Below, piece after piece: positions 1 through 5,692 of a DNA stretch of 6,630 nucleotides. Position numbers and translations under genes: made by a program. This DNA comes from Desulfotomaculum sp. (GTDB lineage: Bacteria; Bacillota; Desulfotomaculia; Desulfotomaculales; Ammonificaceae), in NCBI GenBank assembly GCA_012961725.1, contig DTYU01000193.1, forward strand, positions 1 to 6,630, read 5' to 3'. The number at the start of each line of letters is the position of its first letter. Positions within the stretch are counted from its first letter, which is position 1. The notes under the pieces are model-generated. The model was not told the origin of the DNA, ran no database searches, and saw only the letters and a program-made list of their open reading frames with translations.

Positions 1-386
1 CCGTGGAGTGTAAAATGGTCGCCCACGCGATGTCTGATTGGTTAAACCGGTTAGAACCCGGTCAACCGACGCATTTGCCATGTTCAGTGCCCAAAGAGGG
101 GAGCGGAACGGGTCTTTGGGAAGGGCCACGGGGATGCATTGGGCATTTTATCGAGGTCAGGGACCATAAAATTGAACATTATAAGATTACAGCTTCAACC
201 GTATGGAACGCCAGTCCCCGCGATGATCAGGATGAATGCGGACCAATAGAGCAGGCGCTTATCGGCACGCCGGTAAACGATCCCCATAACCCGATTGAAG
301 TGCTGCGGGTTGTCCGCTCATTCGACCCTTGCCTGGGATGTTCTGTTCACCTCGTTGCGGTAAAAACCCCGGGGAACGGAAAGTAA
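1..386 (+). CDS. [NiFe] hydrogenase large subunit, C-terminal part (5' truncated)
   Basis: This is the catalytic large subunit of a [NiFe] hydrogenase, which oxidises H2 (or forms it) at a Ni-Fe(CN)2CO centre. Only about the last 128 residues are present; the gene enters from the left and the first full codon is at base 3, so no start codon should be assigned here. Seen in the sequence, counting from base 3: a GxxEgPRG-type motif near residues 37-44, an STVWNASPRD stretch near 65-74, GPIEQALIGTP near 80-90, and the C-terminal nickel-binding DPCLGCSVH motif at residues 108-116, in which C110 and C113 are the nickel ligands. In this family an endopeptidase removes the tail after the final His; here the tail would be 11 residues. 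The N-terminal CxxC ligand pair lies outside the window. The motifs fit best with the respiratory uptake (group 1) type, whose small subunit carries a twin-arginine signal; this matches the tatAC genes downstream. The group assignment is inferred. Confidence 0.95.
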   Translation, partial: VECKMVAHAMSDWLNRLEPGQPTHLPCSVPKEGSGTGLWEGPRGCIGHFIEVRDHKIEHYKITASTVWNASPRDDQDECGPIEQALIGTPVNDPHNPIEVLRVVRSFDPCLGCSVHLVAVKTPGNGK

Positions 387-503
387 GGGTGGATATATAG
401 AAACGGGTGTCAGGTAACGGGTATGGATGGAAAGTAGATAGGCATATTGAAAGCCGGCATCAGGATTGAATTAGAGGGACTTTCTTCTCTGCTTAAGAAT
501 TCG

Positions 504-624
504 GAATCCAGAAGTCAGAATCCAGAATGTTTATTTGCTGGAATTCGCTGCGCGAATTCCTTTCTTTCTCTTGGCTGGCAGCTTCTGATTTCTGACCGCA
601 GGGAAAGCAAGATCTTCTGATTTC
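504..624. repeat. Cluster of short direct and imperfect inverted repeats
   Basis: GAATCCAGAA occurs at 504-513 and again at 518-527. CTTCTGATTTC occurs at 582-592 and 614-624. The second motif, read on the other strand, resembles the first group (TCAGAA-type units), so the two sides form an imperfect inverted arrangement around the perfect palindrome at 540-560. This looks like a degenerate intergenic repeat element. No transposase or clear target duplication is visible. An 11-base piece, CAGAATCCAGA, recurs right after the tRNA (3526-3536). Confidence 0.5.
540..572 (+). terminator. Terminator-like hairpin after the hydrogenase operon
   Basis: GGAATTCGC (540-548) and GCGAATTCC (552-560) form a perfect 9-bp stem with a 3-base loop. 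The T-rich tract TTTCTTTCTCTT follows at 561-572. This fits a Rho-independent terminator about 150 bases after the hydrogenase stop. The T tract is interrupted by C residues and the hairpin sits within a repeat cluster, so it could instead be part of a repeat element. Confidence 0.5.
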
Positions 625-650
625 GGTGTAAAGAAGTAATTGGCACTACT

Positions 651-789
651 CGGCCTCTCTAAAAGAGGAGGATTTTCTCCCTTGCTGACGAACTCTTTTA
701 GTTGGCCCAGCAGTCAGGGCGGTTTTTATGGCTTCGAAGGAGAGGCCTCCGCTAGCCTCAAGGAAATAGCAGCTTGTCAAAGCAGCTTG
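651..789 (+). promoter_or_regulatory. Candidate structured leader upstream of tatA
   Basis: Several complementary segments lie in order. CTAAAAGAG (659-667) pairs with CTCTTTTAG (693-701), and in a competing fold GGAG (667-670) pairs with CTCC (677-680). GCGG (719-722) pairs with CCGC (749-752), which shares base 751-752 with a further pairing of GCTA (751-754) to TAGC (767-770). AGCAGCTTG is repeated at 768-776 and 781-789. The density suggests a folded 5' leader or attenuator, but I cannot match it to a known riboswitch by eye. A molybdenum-cofactor riboswitch was considered because of a GCCTCCGC piece at 745-752, but the order of conserved elements is not convincing. Low confidence that it is functional. 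Confidence 0.3.
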
Positions 790-855
790 ATAGTGAGTGC
801 TGGGCAACATGAGAAATGCAAAAACTATTGAACAGGCATTGAGGAGGTGACCGTT

Positions 856-1101
856 ATGTTCCCCAGTATTGGCGCGCCTGAACTGATCCTGGTTCTTGCT
901 CTCGCCTTGATCATTTTTGGACCGGGTAAACTGCCGGAGGTCGGGAGGTCTCTCGGTAAGACCATCCGGGAGTTCCGGAAATCGACCCGTGAAATTACGG
1001 AGGATGTGGCATCAGAGATTAGGGACGTAAAGGAAGAGGTTCAAGAGGTAAAGAAAAGCATTACCGACGGTACAAAGGAGAACGACGCTCCGAAAACGTA
1101 A
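856..1101 (+). CDS. tatA: Sec-independent protein translocase protein TatA
   Basis: TatA forms the variable-size pore component of the twin-arginine translocase, which exports folded, often cofactor-loaded proteins across the cytoplasmic membrane. The ATG at 856 is chosen over the upstream GTG at 847 because that GTG lies inside the ribosome binding site AGGAGGTGA (842-850), which is 5 bases before the ATG. The 81-residue product has a short N-terminal membrane helix (about residues 5-20), the conserved Phe-Gly hinge at F21-G22, an amphipathic helix (about 23-43), and a charged Glu/Lys-rich tail from about residue 44. This is the usual TatA architecture and length. No TatB gene is nearby, consistent with the minimal TatA-TatC systems of many Firmicutes in which one TatA does both jobs. 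tatC follows after 56 bases on the same strand, probably in the same transcript. The neighbouring hydrogenase is a likely Tat substrate. Confidence 0.93.
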   Translation: MFPSIGAPELILVLALALIIFGPGKLPEVGRSLGKTIREFRKSTREITEDVASEIRDVKEEVQEVKKSITDGTKENDAPKT

Positions 1102-1157
1102 AGGAGGGCTGATAGGGTCCAAATCAGCGTGTTCTTCTACGGCGAGAGAGGTCTAAA

Positions 1158-1946
1158 ATGGGCGACTCGTACAAGAAGGAAATGACAGTTTCAGGGCACT
1201 TGGAAGAGCTCCGCAGGGTGCTGATCGTTTCTATAGCGGCGGTCGTTGTGTTTGCCGCAGGCGCCTACGTTTTCAGCCCACAGGTGATGGATATTCTCCT
1301 TAGCCCCATAACCAGCGCCGGTCACCAGCCCGTGGTTACCGCGGTCACCGAGGCCTTCATGACCAGGATCAAGCTATCACTCTTCATGGGGTTCTTAGCG
1401 GGGCTGCCGATAATCCTTTGGCAGGTATGGAGCTTCGTCTCACCGGCACTCGAAGGAACTGAGCGGCGGTATTGCTTCCTTTTTGTTTTCGGCTCTTTCT
1501 TCCTCTTCCTCGGGGGAGTGGCCTTTGGTTTCTTCGGCGTCTACAAGTATGCGGTAGCCTTCCTGCTGAAGTTTGCGGGCGACCAGCTTGTGCCTATGTT
1601 AACTATAGATAAGTACATTTCCTTTACCATTTACCTGTTGATACCCTTCGGGGTAATATTTCAACTGCCCCTCGCCAGTTTTCTTTTGGCGCGGCTCGGC
1701 CTAATCTCCAGTGCTTTTTTAGCAAAGAACCGGCGGTACGCGCTTTTCGGAACCGTGGTGCTGGCAGCGGCGATTACGCCGACGCCCGACATAATCACCT
1801 GCCTGATGATGACCGGGCCGATGTACGGTCTTTACGAGGTCAGTGTGTTGATCGTCCGGTTCACGGAACGTGCGCTTGCACGGAAGAAAGCACGCGAGGA
1901 GGCGGAAGAGGCGGAAGCGTCCAAACCAGCCGCTAATCGTGTTTAG
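1158..1946 (+). CDS. tatC: Sec-independent protein translocase protein TatC
   Basis: TatC is the polytopic membrane receptor that binds the twin-arginine signal peptide and recruits TatA. The 262-residue product has the expected six hydrophobic segments. Signature features seen: the cytoplasmic HLEELRR motif (residues 14-20), whose glutamate corresponds to E15 of the E. coli protein; QVWSFVSPAL followed by ERR, with F93 and E102 matching E. coli F94 and E103 of the signal-peptide site; FQLP at 168-171, where E. coli has a membrane glutamate (E170) and this protein has Q169; and TPTPD at 207-211. The C-terminal tail after the last helix is longer than in E. coli and strongly charged (Arg/Lys then Glu repeats, about 236-256). 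The start ATG has a modest GAGAGAGG ribosome binding site (1144-1151). mdh begins 22 bases after the stop, so the two genes are almost certainly co-transcribed. Confidence 0.97.
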   Translation: MGDSYKKEMTVSGHLEELRRVLIVSIAAVVVFAAGAYVFSPQVMDILLSPITSAGHQPVVTAVTEAFMTRIKLSLFMGFLAGLPIILWQVWSFVSPALEGTERRYCFLFVFGSFFLFLGGVAFGFFGVYKYAVAFLLKFAGDQLVPMLTIDKYISFTIYLLIPFGVIFQLPLASFLLARLGLISSAFLAKNRRYALFGTVVLAAAITPTPDIITCLMMTGPMYGLYEVSVLIVRFTERALARKKAREEAEEAEASKPAANRV

Positions 1947-1968
1947 TATATAATTCAGGAGGAGGATA

Positions 1969-2895
1969 ATGCGCCGTAGCAAGATAACCGTAGTAGGCAG
2001 CGGCAATGTCGGTGCCACCGCCGCCCATTGGACCGCTGTCAGACAACTCGGTGATGTCGTCCTTTTTGATGTAGTAAGCGGGATGCCCCAGGGGAAGGCG
2101 CTTGACTTGATGGAAGCGGCGCCGATTGCCGGTTTCGACTGCCGGATAAAGGGCACGAATAACTGGGAGGAGACGGCGGGTTCTGATGTGGTGGTCCTCA
2201 CCGCAGGCGTGGCGCGCCGTCCCGGCATGAGCCGTGACGACTTGGTTCAAACCAACGCCAATATTGTCCGTGACGTGGCGAGAAATGCGGCTGCCTATTC
2301 TCCGGGAGCAGTTCTCATCGTGGTGACGAACCCCCTCGACGCAATGACTTACTTAGCGCAGAGGGCAAGCGGTTTAGAACCCCGCCGGGTAATGGGGATG
2401 TCCGGGGTGCTCGATGCCACGCGCCTTCGGACCTTCGTCGCGCTCGAGCTTGGGATCTCTTTTGAAGACGTAACGGCCTTGGTGCTTGGAGGCCATGGGG
2501 ACCAGATGCTGCCCCTCCTGCGGTATACCTACGCCGGCGGGATCCCGGTGGAACAGCTCATACCCCCGGAGCGACTCAGCGAAATCGCAAACCGCACCCG
2601 TTACGGCGGCGGGGAAATCGTGGAACTTTTGAAGACAGGGAGCGCTTATTACGCTCCTGGAGCCGCCATAGCGGAAATGATAGAGGCGATTGTACGCGAT
2701 AGGAGGCGCATTCTGCCGGTTGCGGCCTATCTGAATGGTGAATACGGGGAGCGGGACGTTTACGCCGGTGTTCCTGCCATCATCGGCAATAGCGGGATCG
2801 AACGGGTGATCGAGATTGCCCTTACCGATAGTGAACTCAAGAGTTTTAAGGCCTCAATCCAAGCCGTCCGCAAGATTCTTTCAACGTTGGTTTGA
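1969..2895 (+). CDS. mdh: Malate dehydrogenase (NAD-dependent, LDH-like type)
   Basis: This enzyme interconverts malate and oxaloacetate with NAD(H) in the cytoplasm, serving the (possibly incomplete or reverse) TCA cycle. The 308-residue length is typical of the LDH-like malate dehydrogenases. Seen in order: the Rossmann motif GSGNVG (10-15), the NAD-ribose-binding Asp D34, the active-site loop ARRPGMSRDD (82-91) with R83 and R89, TNPLD (120-124) with N121, GVLDATRLR (147-154... the catalytic Asp D149 and substrate Arg R152), and the catalytic His H176 in GGHGD. Arg at position 83, where lactate dehydrogenases carry Gln, argues for malate over lactate. AGGAGGAGG precedes the ATG closely, giving a strong start. 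The gene lies 22 bases after tatC and ends just before a hairpin terminator, so it is the last gene of a tatA-tatC-mdh unit. No function in export is implied. Confidence 0.95.
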   Translation: MRRSKITVVGSGNVGATAAHWTAVRQLGDVVLFDVVSGMPQGKALDLMEAAPIAGFDCRIKGTNNWEETAGSDVVVLTAGVARRPGMSRDDLVQTNANIVRDVARNAAAYSPGAVLIVVTNPLDAMTYLAQRASGLEPRRVMGMSGVLDATRLRTFVALELGISFEDVTALVLGGHGDQMLPLLRYTYAGGIPVEQLIPPERLSEIANRTRYGGGEIVELLKTGSAYYAPGAAIAEMIEAIVRDRRRILPVAAYLNGEYGERDVYAGVPAIIGNSGIERVIEIALTDSELKSFKASIQAVRKILSTLV

Positions 2896-2901
2896 GAACG
2901 A

Positions 2902-2922
2902 AAGCACCCTGAACGGGTGCTT
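2902..2922. terminator. Hairpin terminator between convergent mdh and DUF2512 genes
   Basis: AAGCACCC (2902-2909) and GGGTGCTT (2915-2922) form a perfect 8-bp stem with a 5-base loop, starting 6 bases after the mdh stop. There is no long T tract on either side. Placed between converging genes it may act in both directions. It ends 24 bases before the stop of the minus-strand gene. Confidence 0.65.
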
Positions 2923-2946
2923 CTATCCATGATGCATTGATTTGAG

Positions 2947-3300
2947 CTAAGGGGCTGCCTTTTCGGTGCGGAGCAGGTACTGGTGGAAGAAATATCCGCC
3001 AATCGCCGTCAATACGGCAAATACAAATAGGGCGGCGAAACTGGTATCGAAGGCAGGCACAAGCAGCGCGAGTACCCAAGCCGTCAGCCCGCCGATTATG
3101 CCTTCGCCAACAGACGCCACGATGTTACCGTAGCTGGGGAGCAGCCGGAGATCGCCTATCAGGTAGTTCAGGGCGGTAACCGCTAAAGCGACGAGAAGAA
3201 CCCAACCCCATGCGTTTCGGTCGATAAGGGCAAAGGTGAACGCGGCAAAGATAAAAGTCATGATAAATTTGACCAGCAAGGCGTATCCCGTCTTGCTCAT
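2947..3300 (-). CDS. Small membrane protein, DUF2512 / YndM-like
   Basis: The 117-residue product is almost entirely membrane-embedded. Four hydrophobic segments are seen at about residues 8-25, 31-48, 57-82 and 87-106, with a short polar C-terminal end. The conserved-looking loop NYLIGDLRLLPSYGN (about 45-59) and the overall pattern match my memory of the DUF2512 family (Bacillus subtilis YndM), common in spore-forming Firmicutes; its molecular function is unknown. The ATG start at 3300 has a good ribosome binding site, AGAGGTGAT, with about 4 bases to the ATG. It is transcribed alone, convergent with mdh and divergent from the tRNA. The family assignment is from recall of the pattern and should be checked by profile search. 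Confidence 0.75.
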   Translation of the reverse strand: MSKTGYALLVKFIMTFIFAAFTFALIDRNAWGWVLLVALAVTALNYLIGDLRLLPSYGNIVASVGEGIIGGLTAWVLALLVPAFDTSFAALFVFAVLTAIGGYFFHQYLLRTEKAAP

Positions 3301-3409
3301 AATATCACCTCTGCTTCTTATGGTTTCACGGTCTCGAATAAATTATCCTGAGACGAGGTTCGGATTTTTGCCGGACGGTACGCCGTGCTTGACGGCAGGC
3401 AGGTTGACA

Positions 3410-3438
3410 TTGACTTAGACGCTGAATTGACTTATAAT
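3410..3438 (+). promoter_or_regulatory. Sigma-A-type promoter for the tRNA-Trp gene
   Basis: TTGACT (-35, 3410-3415) and a perfect TATAAT (-10, 3433-3438) are separated by 17 bases. Transcription would begin near 3445, about 7 bases before the mature tRNA. A second TTGACA at 3404-3409 would give a spacing of 23 and is unlikely to be the -35 element in use. Confidence 0.85.
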
Positions 3439-3451
3439 TATGGAAGAATGC

Positions 3452-3527
3452 GGGGGAGTGGCTCAACTGGTAGAGCAGCGGTCTCCAAAACCGAAGGTTG
3501 TGGGTTCGAGTCCTGCCTCCCCCGCCA
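3452..3527 (+). tRNA. tRNA-Trp (anticodon CCA)
   Basis: A complete 76-base cloverleaf is seen. The acceptor stem is GGGGGAG (3452-3458) with CTCCCCC (3517-3523), the discriminator is G3524 and the CCA end (3525-3527) is encoded. The D stem is GCTC/GAGC, the anticodon loop is CTCCAAA with anticodon CCA at 3485-3487, and the T loop is TTCGAGT (3505-3511). The anticodon stem has four pairs plus a G-A mismatch at its top (positions 27 and 43), and the T stem holds two G-U pairs. G73 is the usual identity base for bacterial tRNA-Trp. It stands alone, not beside secE-nusG or other tRNAs. Confidence 0.96.
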
Positions 3528-3624
3528 GAATCCAGACCACAAACGGGTTTGCATGTTGTTCGCCACTCCCCACTTCGGCACTCCTTATTGCGCAGGGACG
3601 ATTGAGCGTCGCGAAAGAATTCCC
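3528..3624. other. Spacer downstream of tRNA-Trp
   Basis: No gene is supported here. The first bases continue the CCA end into CAGAATCCAGA (3526-3536), a sequence also present at 516-526. A weak hairpin, CAAA (3540-3543) with TTTG (3548-3551), might help end tRNA transcription, but no T tract supports a clear terminator. Confidence 0.4.
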
Positions 3625-3653
3625 TTGTCAACAAAAATTTAGAACTGTAGAAT
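3625..3653 (+). promoter_or_regulatory. Sigma-A-type promoter for the ClC gene
   Basis: TTGTCA (-35, 3625-3630) and TAGAAT (-10, 3648-3653) are exactly 17 bases apart, in an A/T-rich stretch. Transcription would start near 3660, leaving a leader of at least 90 bases before the first possible ClC start. Confidence 0.7.
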
Positions 3654-3664
3654 AAACTAAAATA

Positions 3665-3758
3665 TGACGTTTTTCTGATAGAACCGTCACCTGTTTTATT
3701 CGCGCCAGTAATTTGCGCCAACCTGTAGCAGGAAAATCATTTCGAGTCGGTGACGGTT
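3665..3758 (+). promoter_or_regulatory. Structured leader of the ClC gene with two exclusive pairings
   Basis: AACCGTCACC (3682-3691) is perfectly complementary to GGTGACGGTT (3749-3758), a 10-bp stem around a 57-base loop. The same CGTCA (3685-3689) can instead pair with TGACG (3665-3669) in a local hairpin, so the two folds exclude one another. The loop contains a small hairpin, CCTG/CAGG (3722-3732), and a near-direct repeat ending in GCGCCA (3699-3707 and 3712-3720). The 3' arm covers the GTG at 3750. This could be an attenuator or regulator-binding region; it does not match the fluoride (crcB) riboswitch. Confidence 0.35.
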
Positions 3759-5609
3759 TTCCGGTGTACGGATGCTGTTCTTATTTTGTTGCTTTGTAAG
3801 GGAGGTAATCAGAAAACGCCGGGTGTACACATAGACAACCAAGCTGACACCTCGGTGGCAAGCAGGGCGCGTTCCTTTAAATCTTTCGTCTCGGCGCTGA
3901 AAACGTCCGAGACGGGGCAAGGACTGGTCCTGGCCGTTATTGTCGGGGTCGTAGCGGCCCTTGGAGCGGTGGCCTTCAGATGGCTCATCGAGAGCTTCCG
4001 GTCCCTTTTTTTCGGCGGGGGAAGTCAGGCGCTTTCTTTCTTAGGCGATTATTACGTAATTGTGATACCTGCCGCCGGAGGGTTGTTGGTAGGACCCCTG
4101 GTCTATTTCTTCGCCCGTGAGGCCAAGGGCCACGGGGTGCCTGAAGTCATGGAGGCAGTGGCGGTACGGGGCGGCAGGATACGCCCCCGCGTAGCCGTCG
4201 TTAAGTCGCTCGCCTCCTCGCTGTGCATCGGGAGCGGCGGTTCCGCCGGGCGTGAGGGTCCGATCGTACAGATCGGTTCGGCGGCCGGTTCTGCTATAGG
4301 CCAGTGGTTAAGGCTGCCGGACGAGACCGTGAAAACACTTGTCGCCTGCGGCGCGGCCGGCGGGATCTCGGCGACGTTTAACGCCCCCATCGCCGGGGTC
4401 TTCTTTGCGCTCGAGGTAATCTTGGGTGCCGTGGTCACCAGGAAGTTCGCTTACGTGGTGATCAGCTCTGTCGTTGCAGACTTCCTGTCGCAGGCGTTTC
4501 TCGGGAATAAGCGTGCTTTTTCTGTTCCGGAGTTTGGTATAACCAGTGGCTGGGAGTTTGCTTTTTACGTTGCCCTCGGAATCTTTGCCGCTCTTGTCGC
4601 CGTAACGTTCATCCACCTGCTTTACCGCTCCGAGGACCTGTTCGACTCCATAAAGATTCCGGAATATTTTAAGCCCGTGCTGGGCGGCCTTGTAATGGGA
4701 GTCATGGGACTTTACAGCCATGATCTCTTCGGCGTCGGGTATGAAGGGATTACCAAGGCGATGGCGGGCCGAATGGCGCTCGACATGCTTTTAACCCTGT
4801 GCCTCCTCAAAATCGTTGCGACCTCTGTCACGATCGGTAGCGGTGGAAGCGGCGGAATCTTCGCACCGAGCCTCTTTATAGGAGCCATGCTTGGAACCGC
4901 CTTGGGCACGGCCGTTAACGGTCTTTTCCCGGCCATAACCGCGCCCGCCGGGGCGTACGGGATTGTAGGCATGGGAGCGGTTTTCGCTGGGGCAGCCCGG
5001 GCCCCGTTCTCCGCGATGCTCATAATTTTCGAAATGACAGGCAACTATGCCATCATTCTTCCTTTAATGACGGCTGTCGTAATCAGCACGTTACTCACCC
5101 GCGCTTTGATGCGCGAAACAATCTATACCTTGAAGCTGGTGCGGCGCGGGTTGGATATTGAGCAGGGAGAACTGATCGACGTCATGCGCACCATTACCGT
5201 GGGCGAGGCGATGACGCGGGATTTCCCGGTAGTGCCGGCAACCATGCCGCTGAGAGAATTCCTCCAGTTGTTTCAGAAGAGCGGTTACCACGGCTTCCCC
5301 GTGGTCGACGAAGACGGTTTGCTTGTAGGCATTGTTACGTACACGGATATTCAGCGGTTCTTAGGGAGAGAGGACGAAAATCTTACCGTCGGCGATATCG
5401 CCACCAGGTCACCGTTCGTGGTATATCCCGACCAGTCTCTGGACAGGGTGCTCAAGGCCGCCGAAGGGGAGTACGGCCGGATACCCGTTGTGAATAGGGA
5501 GGATGGGCGGAAATTAGTAGGAGTATTACGCCGGCATGACATCATCAGAGCTTACCGCAGCAGAGTCAGAAAAAGCGCTCGAGGCGGCACAGCGTCCGCA
5601 GGGTATTAG
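3750..5609 (+). CDS. ClC-family chloride channel/antiporter with two C-terminal CBS domains
   Basis: This protein moves Cl- (or a similar anion) across the cytoplasmic membrane, and the CBS pair may bind adenine nucleotides to regulate it. Numbered from the GTG at 3750 (619 residues), the membrane part runs from about 56 to 455. It has GHGVPE at 127-132, GSGGSAGREGP at 161-171 with the gating glutamate E169, NAPIAG at 211-216, and GIFAP at 369-373. CBS1 is at about 484-540 and CBS2 at about 546-603. The start is uncertain. Homology should begin near residue 54, and the first 35-50 residues look like translated leader. A strong ribosome binding site, AAGGGAGGT (3798-3806), is followed by no in-frame ATG, GTG or TTG at a usable distance; the other canonical choices are TTG 3786 or 3789 and GTG 3855, none with a good site. 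Two positions differ from E. coli ClcA: the Ser of GSGIP is His128, and the inner proton-path glutamate E203 is Val223. Confidence 0.93.
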   Translation: MTVFRCTDAVLILLLCKGGNQKTPGVHIDNQADTSVASRARSFKSFVSALKTSETGQGLVLAVIVGVVAALGAVAFRWLIESFRSLFFGGGSQALSFLGDYYVIVIPAAGGLLVGPLVYFFAREAKGHGVPEVMEAVAVRGGRIRPRVAVVKSLASSLCIGSGGSAGREGPIVQIGSAAGSAIGQWLRLPDETVKTLVACGAAGGISATFNAPIAGVFFALEVILGAVVTRKFAYVVISSVVADFLSQAFLGNKRAFSVPEFGITSGWEFAFYVALGIFAALVAVTFIHLLYRSEDLFDSIKIPEYFKPVLGGLVMGVMGLYSHDLFGVGYEGITKAMAGRMALDMLLTLCLLKIVATSVTIGSGGSGGIFAPSLFIGAMLGTALGTAVNGLFPAITAPAGAYGIVGMGAVFAGAARAPFSAMLIIFEMTGNYAIILPLMTAVVISTLLTRALMRETIYTLKLVRRGLDIEQGELIDVMRTITVGEAMTRDFPVVPATMPLREFLQLFQKSGYHGFPVVDEDGLLVGIVTYTDIQRFLGREDENLTVGDIATRSPFVVYPDQSLDRVLKAAEGEYGRIPVVNREDGRKLVGVLRRHDIIRAYRSRVRKSARGGTASAGY

Positions 5610-5637
5610 CGCTGGTTGTAGATAAGGAAGGTGCAAG

Positions 5638-5692
5638 AACCGGGTAATCTGTGAATACATATTTTGCTGCCTGAAGGCATAAGTTACCCGGT
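5638..5692 (+). repeat. 9-bp inverted repeat between the ClC gene and ytxC
   Basis: ACCGGGTAA (5639-5647) and TTACCCGGT (5684-5692) are perfect complements with a 36-base loop. Near the loop's 3' side TGCC and GGCA form a small inner hairpin around TGAA. No T tract follows, so it is not a typical terminator; it ends 15 bases before the ytxC ribosome binding site. It may be a leader structure, an operator, or a folded element ending ClC transcription. Confidence 0.5.

Larger units (their letters stand above)
387..855. other. 469-base non-coding gap between hydrogenase and tatA
   Basis: No convincing gene lies here. A 63-codon open frame from a TTG at 640 has no good ribosome binding site and a low-complexity translation resembling nothing I know. 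The left part (about 500-625) holds short direct and inverted repeats and a terminator-like hairpin. The right part (about 650-855) is rich in complementary segments and ends in the tatA ribosome binding site. I could not find a convincing sigma-A promoter, although separate transcription of tatA is likely if the hairpin at 540-560 terminates the hydrogenase operon. Confidence 0.7.

Noticed and set aside
641..657. TGGCAC resembling the -24 element of a sigma-54 promoter
   Set aside because: The matching -12 TTGC element is absent at the needed spacing.
640..831. 63-codon open frame from a TTG start upstream of tatA
   Set aside because: There is no convincing ribosome binding site, the product is not recognisable, and the region is better explained by its many complementary segments.
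1719..2250. Minus-strand open frames across the tatC-mdh junction
   Set aside because: They overlap two well-supported genes in other frames and encode nothing recognisable.
3326..3721. Open frames covering the tRNA on both strands
   Set aside because: They run through the tRNA-Trp gene and its promoter; the apparent peptides are translations of tRNA sequence, a common false gene.
3660..3749. Fluoride (crcB) riboswitch ahead of the ClC gene
   Set aside because: The expected conserved fluoride-riboswitch segments are not seen, and the protein carries the classical GREGP motif of chloride-type ClCs.
3769..3831. Possible 20-codon leader peptide from an ATG at 3769 in the ClC leader
   Set aside because: It has no ribosome binding site and no run of regulatory codons.
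5610..5665. Sigma-H or other sporulation promoter ahead of ytxC (AAGGA ... GTGAATACA)
   Set aside because: The spacing and flanking bases do not fit the sigma-H consensus closely enough.
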